A DNA stretch of 64,000 bases, from NCBI RefSeq assembly GCF_029852145.1, contig NC_079975.1, positions 18,411,275 through 18,475,274 on the forward strand, in the 5' to 3' direction. Below the pieces are notes generated by a model. It did no database searches, was not told where the DNA came from, and saw only the letters and a program-made list of their open reading frames with translations. Each line of letters starts with the position of its first letter. The first letter of the stretch is position 1. Shown in pieces: positions 1-11,876 of the stretch. The stretch is from Microplitis mediator (Eukaryota > Arthropoda > Insecta > Hymenoptera > Braconidae). The translations under genes were made by a program, and so were the position numbers.

Positions 1-1019
1 TATAACTCAATTATTGTCATTTCACTAAAATATAACTTTTGCATAACCGAAAATATGGAGGACAGTCTCAAACAATAAAATTGGGTAAGTTTTGAATAAG
101 CAAAAAAACCTAAAAATTGAATTAAAAAATAAAAAAGTATGTAAATAACTTATTATTTCTATCTCTAGGGTTATATTTTTATTCATTATGATATAAATTG
201 ACGGTGAAAAAGTCGGGAAGCTTTATTATTAATATTTAACGGTCGCTTGAAAACGTCCAAAAGACAGTATTCGGAAACATTCAGAATTCTTGAGCGACGT
301 TTAAATATTTAAATTTTGGGCTAAAATTTCCAGCGTAGTCATGATTTCACAAATATAAATTATAGCTATCCCGAGAAAGATAAAGTTTAGAGCATAAAAA
401 TCCGAATTTCGATCATTTTAGATATTTTCAAAATTCGTGAGCGACCTCTTGAAAATTTTTTATCGAGCTGATTTTAGGAGAGGCTTCAAACATATTAAGC
501 CAACAAATTTTCATAAGAGACTCGAAAAAAAAAATATAGTCGGTTTTTTTGGGTCACCCTAATTTATAAGTTAATATTTAACTATTTAAAGATCTCAAGT
601 AACTTTTATATAAATAAAAGTATTTAAATTGTGCAAAAAAAGATCAAAATTATAATTCTAATTTTTTTTCATTTATCAAATAAAATAATCACTGTTCGTC
701 TATTAGTCTCGTCACTTTGTACATGTTTTTCATAGATTAATAATTTATTTACTTGAAGCTTATTACTAAATTTTTAATGAATAATTTTTTAAATACTCAA
801 ATGCCTAAATTCACGTTTACTGTAAATATTAGTTATTTAATTCTTAATTTTATATCCCACTAAAAGTTTATCTGGAATATTTATGCGATAAACTTTTATT
901 AAAGTATGAATTGTGGAAGATTTTAATTAATAATTTAAAATAATATATTTACAGGTAAAATACTTGGTATTGAGGTGTATAAAATGTCCAGAAACCAAAA
1001 AGAAACGGAATAATACAAT
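1..1019. other. Upstream flank of BLTP2 gene, no gene seen
   Basis: AT-rich sequence with no supportable coding region. Positions about 240-562 contain a dispersed repeat with the words GAGCGACCTCT and GGGTCACCCTAA; a related copy lies near 36420-36742. The part just before 1020 should include the 5' UTR and promoter of the BLTP2/hobbit gene, but no clear TATA box or initiator can be singled out in such AT-rich sequence. Confidence 0.5.
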
Positions 1020-4000
1020 ATGACACCATTAGTTGTTGTCTGTTTTATTTTTGTAATAATCTATAGTAGTTTTACATGGTATGTATATCAAGTGTATTAT
1101 TTATTATCATTATTACTATTATTATATATAATTTCTTAAGTAATATGTTTAATAATATTTTATTTTTCTTTAGGATCCTTCCGCGAGGATTAGCTTGGCT
1201 AGTAAAACGGAAATACAAAATTCATCTTCGGGTAGGGCACATTATTTTTCCTTATTTAATACTCCGAGATGTAACCATCACTAAAAATGGCTTCACCGTG
1301 GTATTTATTTTATTTACTTATACATAAACATATAATTATATTTTTATATTCATATATATTTTAAATTATTGTGTGTTTCCTTTAATTTCTTTTAGCAAAT
1401 TGAAGAGATTACTATACGGAGTAGTTTACTTAGTAGCGATGTCGCAAAACTTTTTGCTGTTGTGATGCATGATGTCAGAATAAATAAAGATGTTCCTGTG
1501 GCACCGAGTGTTAAAAATGAAAATAGTGATTTAACATTAGATTTCAGAAATAAAACAGTTCCACCAATTATCATCAAATTTGTCCAAGTAAGATATTTTT
1601 TTTTGTTTCTATTATATTTAATAATATAAATAATGTTCTTGATTTAGTTTATGGCTGTTCACGTAGAAAACGTGAACCTATTGGCTTTAGGAAATGGATG
1701 GTTAGTTAATGGCAGCGCTGAAAGCTTAAGTTTAGATGGAAGTGTTGTCCATGGTGCTAGAACACTTTTAGCTTCTGCAACAATTACAGGAGGATCAGTT
1801 AAACTTTTGCATCATGCATCAGACGCTTGTTTATCACAAATAAGTTTTGCTGGAAGTGTCGAAGCAACATTGAAAGCTCAAGGGGAACTTACAGTAGAGG
1901 TATTTTATTGTATAATTTTTCCAAAAATAATGTAAAATAATATTTTTAAATATTATTATTATTATTTTTTTTTTTTTTAGAAATTATACATTGGTGTGAT
2001 GCAAACTGAGAGTTCTGGTGGTGCAGGACTTATGCAGTTTTTACGGGACAGACAATCTTTGTCACCACAACCACTACCTCATAATATACCAACAAACGAA
2101 TATTATCAAAACTTATTAGCGAGATTAGCACCAATTTTGCCGAAAGTAAAATCATTAAAGCAATCATGTATTATTTGTTATCATTATTAAAAAAAAAATA
2201 ATTCTTTTTATAAATAGTAACTTGATATTTAATTTTAGAATCTAACTTTAAAAGTGGGTAGTTCGTCTGTAATCATTGGTCGAGATGATGGATCATTTCA
2301 TGAACTCGAGGGTATTATGAAACATTTTCAATTGAATGCTAAATTTCAACCTAATGGACCTCAAATTCACTTGGCTCTTAATTTAGAAGGATTTTCAATT
2401 AAAGCAAAAATGCCAATTCTCTCATTACGTTCTTTATCAATTGAATGTAAATTGAGAGAAGATTTGTTAAGAGTAGAAACATTATTACATAATCTCTATA
2501 TTACTTATGATTACCAAGATTGGGAATCAATACTCGCAAATCAAAATCAAGTAATTTCAAATTCAAAAGTTAGTGTTTCAGCTAAAAATAAATTTCCGTG
2601 GCTTCAAATACAAACAACAGCAGAACTTCATGAAGGTTTAATAGTTGTACGTTTGCCAGTCGTTCCGGAAGCTTCATGTAGTGTCTCACATGTTAACGTA
2701 TCTATCAACAGATATGCAACTAACGATGAAGATTGGAAGATAAAATTAATGATGGAGTCATTGAAGTGTGCATTAAATGGAAATACTACTCACACACTAG
2801 ATACTTGTCATCATTGGGGTAGTCCCCTATCAGTTGGTGTGCTAGTTGCTACAATACATCCGAATGCAATTGGAATCGCTCTAGATGCTTTAAGAACCGA
2901 GTGGAGTCTTGAATTTGCAAGATTTCTAAAAGAAGGTATTACATATTGGCAAGAATACCATGGACTACTGTTAGGATCTAAACAAATAGAAGAGAGCACT
3001 AGAAAAAATATACATCAATTAAATTTAAAAATTTCAAATTGTAATTTTTTCTTTATCGCAGAAAATGAACTTTCAGTTATGGTGCGATTAGATTCTGCAA
3101 ATATTGAACAAAGTAATAAAAGATTTGTTGGAGTTGCTGAAGGTTTATGTGCAATAACATTAAATAAAAATGAACCTGTAGTCTATGAACATTCTCAAGT
3201 ATTGAAGCACCCATTTTTATCTATTAGAAAATTCAAAGGAGCATTAACATCTAATTCAGTAAGTGTAAGTTTTGATAATACAAGTATTACATGGAGTCCT
3301 AATCTTCATCTGCGGCTTCTTCAATTGTGGATTGAATCATCACAATTTCGTAAGATTTTAGATTCATCAGATTCAATAAAACAATTTAAACCAAAACGTT
3401 CATTTGATTTATTAATTACTGGTGGTATCACATTAGCAATAGATATTTCACAAACTCATTTTGTTGAATTATCATCTGATCAATTTCGGTGCACTCAAAA
3501 TAAATGGCAATTAAATTATCTTCGAGGATCATTAAATATGGTTGATATTATAACAATTGAGGGTGTTGAACTTGTTAAACTTGAAGATAGTGAAGAAGTA
3601 AGACTTGAACGACAAAATAACGAAGGATTTGAATTAGATTGGAATGAAACTTGGTCTTTAACTATCGAATCTGCTAAAGCACGTTTTCCTTATGAACACT
3701 GTTTTACTGAAGCTATTCAAAATGAGCTTATGAGTATTAGAAAATGGCTAAAAGAAATTCACTCAACTGATTTATCAAAAAAAAAATCTTTGCCTTGTGA
3801 TCTTGTTATAAAAATTAAAGAATGGGTTTTTGAAGTAAGTGATGATCCATTTGAAGTTCGTTTAAGAGATAATTATGAGCTACTAGAAGATGAATATAAT
3901 GAAAGTTTAAAACGTCAAGCAATGCTTGATGCTAAAGTTCAAGAGTTATGTCGTGCGCATTTACTGCTACCTCAGGGTAAAGTTGAAGAATTATATGCGA

Positions 4001-7000
4001 GTTTAAATAAAAAAAATGCTGAAATTTATGTTCAAAGATGGCGTCAAATGCAACGAGCAGGACCATCGAGAACTCGACTATTTGCATGGACAATGCAAGA
4101 TTTAGAAATAATTGCTCTGGCAGATCCGACAATTGATGGAATTGATAAAGCAACTAGAGCAATTGTTGAATTGGATTCAGAGTCACCGTGGCCAGAAGAA
4201 GGAATTGAATTTAATATTCTTTGGGTCCGAGGAATTTCTTTAAAATGTGTAGAATGGAAGTTACAACTTCGTGATTTTCCTCAGCCTCTTCTTCTTGTTG
4301 AGGGCTTAAGTATATGGGGTAGACTTGGTGGCGCAGAAGCATTGGCACCATCTCGAGCACGACGTACTATTAGAATAAGTATTGGTGAACCATGGGATGA
4401 TATTGTCGTTGAACGAGGAATGACTTCTCTTAAATATTATCATGATCTTAACTGGGATATTGATAAATTTAGATATGCATTTGGTCCCTGTTGGGAGCCT
4501 GTTATTGCCCAATGTAATCTAAGTTTTGAAAAAATACTTCATCCATCTCGAGATCCCAGTCCACCTCTTCCTTTTTGGGATAAAATACGTTTAATACTTC
4601 ATGGTCGAATAACTTTATGTGTTAAACAACTCACAGTTTTACTTCATGCATCACTGGATCCTTACAATACAACAGAAGAAATGGAATTGACTTGGTCGGG
4701 TCTTGAGCTTGATTGGACATTAGGAAAAATAATTGTAAAAGGTGACTTGGATGTTTATGTTAGAACAGCAAGCAAATATGATGATTGTCGACTACTTCAT
4801 TTACCTAATGTTAAGTTGGGTATAAAATTAGCTTGGGTATGCCTCGGTGACTCTCGAGATCATTATGCAGCAATTCCTTGTGCTCCCGATAGACTTCCAG
4901 AGTACTCTAGTAATCAAGAACATGATTCATTTCGGGCTTTTCGTTCACAAAATTTAAATGTAAGTCTTGCCCTAGAAACAAAACTACCGGGTTCTCCTAC
5001 GTCTACCAGTGCTCCGACTGCAGTATTATATGGAAGTACTTTGCGATGGTTTGAAAATTTAAAATTCATTTTATCTGGAGCGACAAGGCCAACACGTAAA
5101 GGTCGTTTGTTTAAAAATATACGACCGCGAAAAAAACAACTCAGTCGACACTACAGAAAAGTCAGACTTACTCTTGCTTTTCATCGGTTTCATGTAAGTT
5201 ACTGGATGTCTTTTGCTATGCAGAGAGGCTTTGAAGTTACTGGTGGAAGAGTAGCTTGTTCTTCTGAACACAATTTAACTCTTTATCCTATTAACGATGG
5301 ATTAATTCATCGTTTGAGAGCCGAATGGTCTGTTATTTATATGAATTGTGAATTGAATGATGCAGAAATTTGGTTAAAAAGTGCTCTTCAAGCAGAAGAA
5401 GGATTAACATCACTACGGCAGCCAGTTGAAAAATGTTATTGTCTCAGTGTGTCTCGTGTAAGTTATGGCAGAGAAGCTTTAGTTGCTGAAATAAGTGGAG
5501 ATACTCCAACTCACAGACTGGTAGTCCATGATCTAAAAGGTGCTTGGACAAAAACAAATCGTGATGTCGCTTTTGCGCTTTTTGATTCTTTCATAAAAAC
5601 TCAACAGCTTAAAAAAAATCTTTCAACTGCAGCTTTAAAAGGTTTTCATCGAGAATCAAATGCTTTGCTTCAAAAAAATCTAACGAGAACCACCGAAAAT
5701 CAAAATACACCAACTCAAGTTACATCTTCGGCAACAACATCAACAACTGCAACCAAAAGTCATCAACCTGAAGCTGCTGGTATGCTTCAACGACTTGTTG
5801 CTGAAGCAACTAATAAACCAATAGCTTTTAGTGATGATTTATCGTCACAAACAAGAGGACAACAATTACGAGGATTGGCAGCATGTAATCAAGATGATGT
5901 ACTCCATAAAAACTGGTTGATTGCTTTAGTTAATAGTCAAGTACTTCTTAAAGGTATTGAAACACGTGGTTATGTAATTTTATCAGCTGCTAAAGCAGAA
6001 ATACTACAGCGAGTTCATCGACCTGTTTGGCGTGAACGCACATTAGTATCAAAAACAACTTGGGTCGGTTCTCTGGAATGTATGCAGTACTATGCGACAG
6101 TGAGCGCAAATATTGATGATAATATCGATGATAATATAATGTGGTTAACTGTTGACAATATTCAAGAAAAAGATTCGACAGTAATTTCTGGTTTTCCAGA
6201 TGTTCCAGCTCTTGTAGGATCAGGTCAAAGTGTCGGTGGTGTTGTAAGTCAAACAGTTGGCGGGGGTGGTGGTTTACAGCATCAACTTCAAAGAATTGTT
6301 TCAAGATGTAAATGTGAATTTTTTTATGTTGGTTATAGCCAAGCATTGGATTCAGCTGAGTTAAAAGTAGTTCCACCACCACCGCGAGAAGAAATCACAC
6401 CCTGGGAACGTAAAGAATTTTCTGCTGCTGATGCATTTACTTTGATGCATTATGACTTAGATGTTTGCACGAATTCTCTGCAATACGCGATGATTTTAGA
6501 TGTTGTAAATAATCTTCTTTTATATGTAGAACCGAGGAGAAAAGAAGCAATGGAACGACTTCAAATTATGCGATTTCAACTTCAATTACACTCAGTTGAA
6601 GATCAAAAACGACCGATACAACAATTACAGAATACAGTTCGTGGTTTAGTGGCGAAATTGCGAAGACTTGAGAAAGAAACTTATTTGGTTCAAAAAGCTC
6701 TGGCAGAAGAGTCAAATCCAAGTCTTTTAAGTGAAATTGAACGACTTGAAGTGAGAGTATTTGAATGCAAAGAACAACTTGGAGCAAAAGCTGAAGAACT
6801 TGATGTTATGCTTAGTTGTTATAAAGAAACTACAGCGCCGACGGTAGTTTCTACTACACTGAAAGATAAGCCTGCAGCAGTAGCTAGATCAGCTGAAATT
6901 TGTTTTAAACATGCTCAATGGAGGCTAACTGATGCTGACGGACAACTTGGTATTGCTGACCTTGTACTCACAAATTTTTTGTATACTAAAACAAGTAAAA

Positions 7001-7725
7001 CAGATGATTCTGTTGAACACCTTTTAGAACTTGGATATGTTAGAATGACAAATCTTCTGCCAAATCAAATTTATACTGAAGTTTTAACACCAACAGAACT
7101 TCAAAGTAATATGCCGGTAGAAAGACAGCGAACTTTAAGAGTTTTTTGTAGAGAAAAAGCACCAGTTGCTGGAATTTCTGTTAAAGAACATTTTGAAATA
7201 AATGTTGCACCTTTAACCATAGGCCTTACTAAAAAATTTTTTAATACTATGCTAAAATTCTGTTTTCCGGAGAGAGATCCCGATGCTATTGAAGAACCTC
7301 AAGCACCTCAAAGAGATTCATCTTTTTATGTTCCAATGGAACGACGAGATGATGTTGAAAAAATGAAAGAAAGAGCTGATAAAAATAAATTATTTATTTA
7401 TATTAAAATACCTGAAGTACCAGTAAGAGTATCTTACAAAGGTAATAAAGAGAAAAATTTAGAGGATGTTAGAGATTTTGGTTTAGTGATTCCAACTCTA
7501 GAATATCATAATGTCACTTGGACTTGGCTTGATCTTCTTTTAGCTATGAAAAACGATTCAAGACGAGTAATTTTGAGTCAAGCTATTAAACAAAAATTAC
7601 AAATAAAACCTAAAGGACCGCAAGAAGAGACGATGCCACAAGAGGAGGACAAAGCAAGACTTTTACTTGGTGCTAGGCATCTTCCTGGAGATGCTAAGAA
7701 AAAAAGTGTGTTTAAATTCAAATAG
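1020..7725 (+). CDS. hob: BLTP2 / hobbit (KIAA0100, FMP27 family) bridge-like lipid transfer protein
   Basis: Six coding exons, read from GT/AG signals with phase kept throughout: 1020-1078, 1174-1300, 1396-1587, 1648-1899, 1981-2145 and 2239-7725, giving 2093 aa. Family members of about 2200 aa form long hydrophobic channels that move phospholipid at ER-plasma membrane contacts. Residues 2-20 are hydrophobic (start MTPLVVVCFIFV), fitting an N-terminal ER anchor. Near residue 1030 is the GFWDK-type signature (SRDPSPPLPFWDKIRL). Residues about 1690-1800 are charged and predicted coiled coil, and the C-terminus is a basic KKKSVFKFK. The start was chosen because its exon gives the hydrophobic anchor and splices in phase to an exon with family-like sequence. 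The last exon is unusually long (5487 bp, no intron). Convergent with UBE2W. No break seen. Confidence 0.93.
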
Positions 7726-8704
7726 TTATTTTTTCTTTAATAATTATAATTAAAAAATACAATTTATTTAACTATAAAAGCAATTCAATATTTAATGTAA
7801 TTAATTTATTATTAAATAATATATAATAAATAAGTATATTTATTTTTTAATAAAATTTTTGGTATTTTATGTTAGTTTTTTATTTTCTTACACACTGAAA
7901 AAAAATAGAAATCGATAAAAATTTTGAAAAAAAAATAGTACTAATTGTATAAATAAAATAAATAGAGTCAAAAAATGGATGAAAACCAGCGTTTAATTCA
8001 AGTAACTGTAACGCATGATCGTGTTATGACCCTCAATAATAATGAAAATACTCCATTGTCATTGTATACTAAAATTATTTTAAAACATAATTTTGTAATT
8101 AGTTTCTTCTTTTGTGTAAATAAAAATTACACATTTACTCATAATTAGTATGGTTTTAAATATCATGTACTTGAAACATAATTTCATAATGTTTTCTTGA
8201 TAATTTTTAAAAATACATACATTCACCTCTACTTCTACTTATACATTTTCTACCGATAAATTCGCCATTGTGTTTTTAGAAAGAGCTTGTAAGTGGATTT
8301 TTATAAATAAAAATTTCAATTTAATTACTACTTAAATTAAATTACACGAAATGTTTAATCTTTCACAATTTATTCATTTTTATCTGACAACTTCAAATTA
8401 TACTACACTATTATAATACTTTTTGATATATTTATTATTTATTTTTTTGTTTAATTTAAGTGTTAACTTTTTTTTTCTTTTTAAGAATATTATTTTTATG
8501 TATTCATAATACATATTTTTTCTATATTGTGTATACTTGATACTTGAATTTAAAACAGCTGCAATCAATGGCAGCTTGATTAAAAATGCATAACTTTATT
8601 TATGAACTATTGAGTTTTATTTGATATATTTTTTTTCCAATTCAGTTGAATTTAAATTAAAATTTTTTATTTTTACGTTTCACGCTTACGTATAAAAGAT
8701 GTCA
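7726..8704. other. Intergenic, 3' UTRs of two convergent genes
   Basis: AT-rich, with several AATAAA-like words after the BLTP2 stop (for example around 7825-7850 and 7950-7965), which could serve as poly(A) signals. The opposite strand holds the UBE2W 3' UTR. A 59-codon frame starting at 7975 was considered and not accepted as a gene. Confidence 0.5.
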
Positions 8705-9914
8705 TTATACGCTATCATCTGAAAAAAAAAAAATTGATGATCATACATGTAGTTTATTTGAAATAAATTATTGTATCTATAAAAAATAAATTTATAGTAC
8801 CATGATACCACCACTTTGTCTTCTTTGGATTTTTATTACACGTTTTCACATAAAATGTATTATCAGGTGGTCGTTTCTGTATTAAATAAAATAAATAAAA
8901 TTAGTAAAAAAAAAAAAATTTGATTTAAAAAAAATTTCGTATTATAAATATTTACTTTTTCTTTGCAAGAACTTAGCATAGATACAATACTAAGGCAAAC
9001 ACTTTGAACAGAGAGAGCCGGAGACCAGTCATCTGTCAAAATTGACAAACATATATGACCATTACTGTATACATGCGGATGAATAGGAATGTTTCCTCCA
9101 ATAAAAGTTACTTCCGGTGAATCGAATGGATACTTTGAGCTAAACTTAAACTGTAACTGAAAACGTTCCCCTTCGTAAAGGGTACCCTTAGCTCCTTCCA
9201 TGTGGACAATCCATTGAGTTAGATTTTGGCCAACGAGATCTTCATCTACTTGTACACCAGGTGGAGGTTCTCGTATTAAAGCCATTAATTCTTTTTGAAG
9301 TCGCCGCTGTAATATTAAATAAATACATCAAAGGAAATTAGATGAATCAATGATAAAGATAAATTTATAAAATTAAACTTAAAAATTTCAATATTATTAT
9401 TTATTAATAATTAAATTTTTAAATTCCTAATGCATGAATAAATTTAAAGAAAAAAATTTTTTCAAGCTTTCTTATTTTTTTTAAGTTAAATTTTGACAAA
9501 AATAAATTCATAATTTGACGTGTTGTATATAGATTTCTTATATTATTAGGTTATACTAAGAACAAAATGGATTTAAATGCTGATAATAAATATTTTGATT
9601 TCCTTTTAATTTTATATTTGGAGTTTAATTTTCTGTAGAGCGAAAAAAATATTTTGTAAGATTAAATTTACTTAAAATATTAAGTAAAGAATAGAAAATT
9701 AAATAGTCAACAAAGAAATTATAAGATTTATAATCAAGGTCATTGAATAGTTTATCAACTTGATTTTATAATAAATAAGAATATTAATATAGACTAAAAA
9801 ATAATTTTACAATAAACTGTATTACAAATATTTAAAAATTATGAATTAATAGTTATAACGACCATAGTAACAAAGATATTAATGACTCACTTCTGAAGGA
9901 GACATTGCCGTCAT
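8705..9914 (-). CDS. UBE2W: UBE2W ubiquitin-conjugating enzyme E2
   Basis: E2 enzyme of the W family, which ubiquitylates the alpha-amino group of substrates with flexible N-termini. Four coding exons on the minus strand: 9891-9914, 8956-9306, 8801-8876 and 8705-8718, together 154 aa (human about 151). Exon 1 encodes MTAMSPSE; exon 2 encodes RRLQKELMALIREPPPG onward and the UBC core with the active-site segment HVYSNGHICLSIL, catalytic Cys near residue 94. Exon 3 gives KRPPDNTFYVKTCNKNPKK, and a last exon with only 14 coding bases supplies the end of WWYHDDSV, very like the WWYHDD tail of animal UBE2W. An in-frame ATG 12 codons upstream of the chosen start is possible. The small final exon has a T-rich tract and CAG acceptor. 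Confidence 0.92.
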
Positions 9915-11446
9915 TTTATTAGTTTCTTGTCCTTTGATAAACATAAACATTCCTCATTGTGAAGAAATTAATAAAATATCAATAAAATATAGAGAAAAAA
10001 AAAACAAAAATAAAAGTTTTCAAATAATATATTTTTTGTATAACTTAAAATCAATGAATCAACATAAAATTTACTAATTGATAAATCTATTATTCATAAT
10101 ATTTGAAATATTAAATATAATAATTTATCTTAATAAGTTTCAATCACTATCTATATGACATTTTTTTTAAATCAACAAATAATATATATATATTTTAATA
10201 CAATGAGGGATATTTTCACTTCACTCAGATAAATGTCATGTCGCGTCAGCAGCGACTTTAATAAACATACACACTGCGCATAAATAGATTAAAAAAATAG
10301 CAATAATAATAATAATAAATTTATCAGTTTGATTTTCAACCATAGACTGTGTAAATTAGAATTCTTAAACAGCTCTTAACTATTAAATAGTCGAATTTTT
10401 TTTTTTTATCCAAAGGCCGATTTTGCGATGTCGACAGTGCCGTCTGCTGTCAAATATTTCAAAACATGTAATGAAAATTATACATAAGCGCTTACATGGT
10501 ATTTTTTTTTTTATTTATATTGATTTGTACGAAAATGCTGTTTCGGTTTTGATAAAATGATTCATCAGTTAAATTTTATAGTTTTTTACCCTGTTTAGAA
10601 AAAAATAATTTGTAACGTGATAAAAACTAGTATTTAATGTAAAGGATTTTAATTTACATGGATTTTAATAGTATTTAATTAAAATTTTTAATCAGGGCTG
10701 AGAGAACCATCAAATGCTAGATTAGTTTATGATCCTGAAGTTAACAGCCAATTAAAAATTTTCGGATTTTTTTTTTCAACAAATCAATTACAAAAAAAAA
10801 AAAAAAAAAAAAACTAAAAATTTGCACGTATAGAAAATTAAAAAAACTACAAGAGCAATTTTAAAAAATACTTTTTTTTTTATAATTTATCGATTTGAAA
10901 AAAACTTAAAAAATTATGAGACATCGGCTAACTTCAGTGTCACATTAATTTCATATACCGAAAAGATTTTAGAAATGAGAATCAAATTACCATTATCCTA
11001 CTATCATTTGAATTGTATTTGATTCAGATAATTTAGTTTTACGTATATTCTGAAAAAGAAATCACATTTTTGAAGAAAATACTTTTATCTCTCTATAAGT
11101 TTTCATAATCTGTATTGTCTGAGCTTGATACTCATTTATTTCGAATTTCCAATTTATAAAAGTTGTTGCAATAAAATATTTAATACTTAAAATTAAAGAA
11201 AACCGATACCTTAAAAAATTATAATAAAAAAAATTTTTATGCATATTGCTAGAGAAAATTTAGTTCTGAACGAAAATATTTGAATATTTTCGGTGTTGAA
11301 ATATTTTTCTTAAAGTTGAAAAAAATTAGATTATTATTTTTTTTTCTCGCTTTTACTGCAAAATTAAATTGGGTGGCTTATTAATAAGAACGTTAATTAT
11401 GTCCATGTATTCATCATTTATTAAATCAAAATTGCATCCTATAATT
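9915..11446. other. Intergenic between UBE2W and LINE insertion
   Basis: Contains the UBE2W 5' UTR and promoter (about 9915-10450) and AT-rich sequence without coding potential. A MITE-like repeat occupies 10735-10937 (listed separately). Sequence up to 11446 is the genomic flank of the LINE. Confidence 0.5.
10735..10937 (+). repeat. MITE-like inverted-repeat element, copy 1
   Basis: About 203 bp beginning CTGAAGTTAACAG and ending GGCTAACTTCAG, so the two ends are imperfect inverted repeats of about 12 bp. The interior holds A and T tracts plus the words TTTGCACGTATAG and AATTTATCG. The reverse complement of 48305-48494 matches it along its length, which shows it is a dispersed repeat and not a local accident. 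It has no coding capacity, so it would be non-autonomous. No transposase family can be assigned. Confidence 0.7.
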
Positions 11447-11460
11447 TTAGCTTGTTGTTT
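11447..11460. repeat. LINE target-site duplication, left copy
   Basis: The 14-bp word TTAGCTTGTTGTTT occurs here and again at 17489-17502, exactly outside the two ends of the LINE. Its last T residues merge with the reverse-complemented poly(A) tail. Confidence 0.8.
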
Positions 11461-11537
11461 TTTTTTTTTTTTTTTTTTTCCTTGATTGGCTAACGGCCCT
11501 GGAGTGCCATGTGCCAGTATCTGTTATAGATTGTGAT

Positions 11538-11580
<43 letters not shown>

Positions 11581-11876
11581 CTGGGGTTTGTTCTTAGATA
11601 TGTTTTTATATAACTTTTCCTTTACTTTTGTTTAATAATTCCCTGTGTTTTTTTAAAACTTTTATTATAACTTTGTACCATGTAACGTATGACTCAGATC
11701 TCTGAGGTTAATGTGTGGTTGATTTACTGTTTGTGCGCATGTGTGATGTTTAGGTGGGGAGATAGATTTGAATGTAGGCGTTAGTGGTTTGGAGTAAGTT
11801 GTATATATACATACATATATATACACTCATATACATACATATACATACCCACATATACACATAATGCTACCTGGTT
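11461..11876 (-). other. LINE 3' UTR and poly(A) tail
   Basis: Sense is the minus strand. After the ORF2 stop comes a stretch with TATA/CATA simple repeats (about 11800-11865), an internal A run of 38 nt (T run 11540-11577), about 60 bp of unique sequence ending GGCCGTTAGCCAATCAAGG, and the terminal A tail of roughly 20 nt. Confidence 0.75.

Noticed and set aside
5990..6382. 130-codon minus-strand frame inside BLTP2
   Set aside because: Antisense shadow of a conserved coding exon, with no recognisable domain.
7975..8151. 59-codon frame starting MDENQRLIQVTVTHDRVM just after the BLTP2 3' end
   Set aside because: Short, no recognised family, and its second half is low-complexity sequence. It lies between two convergent genes where 3' UTR is expected. 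Likely chance.
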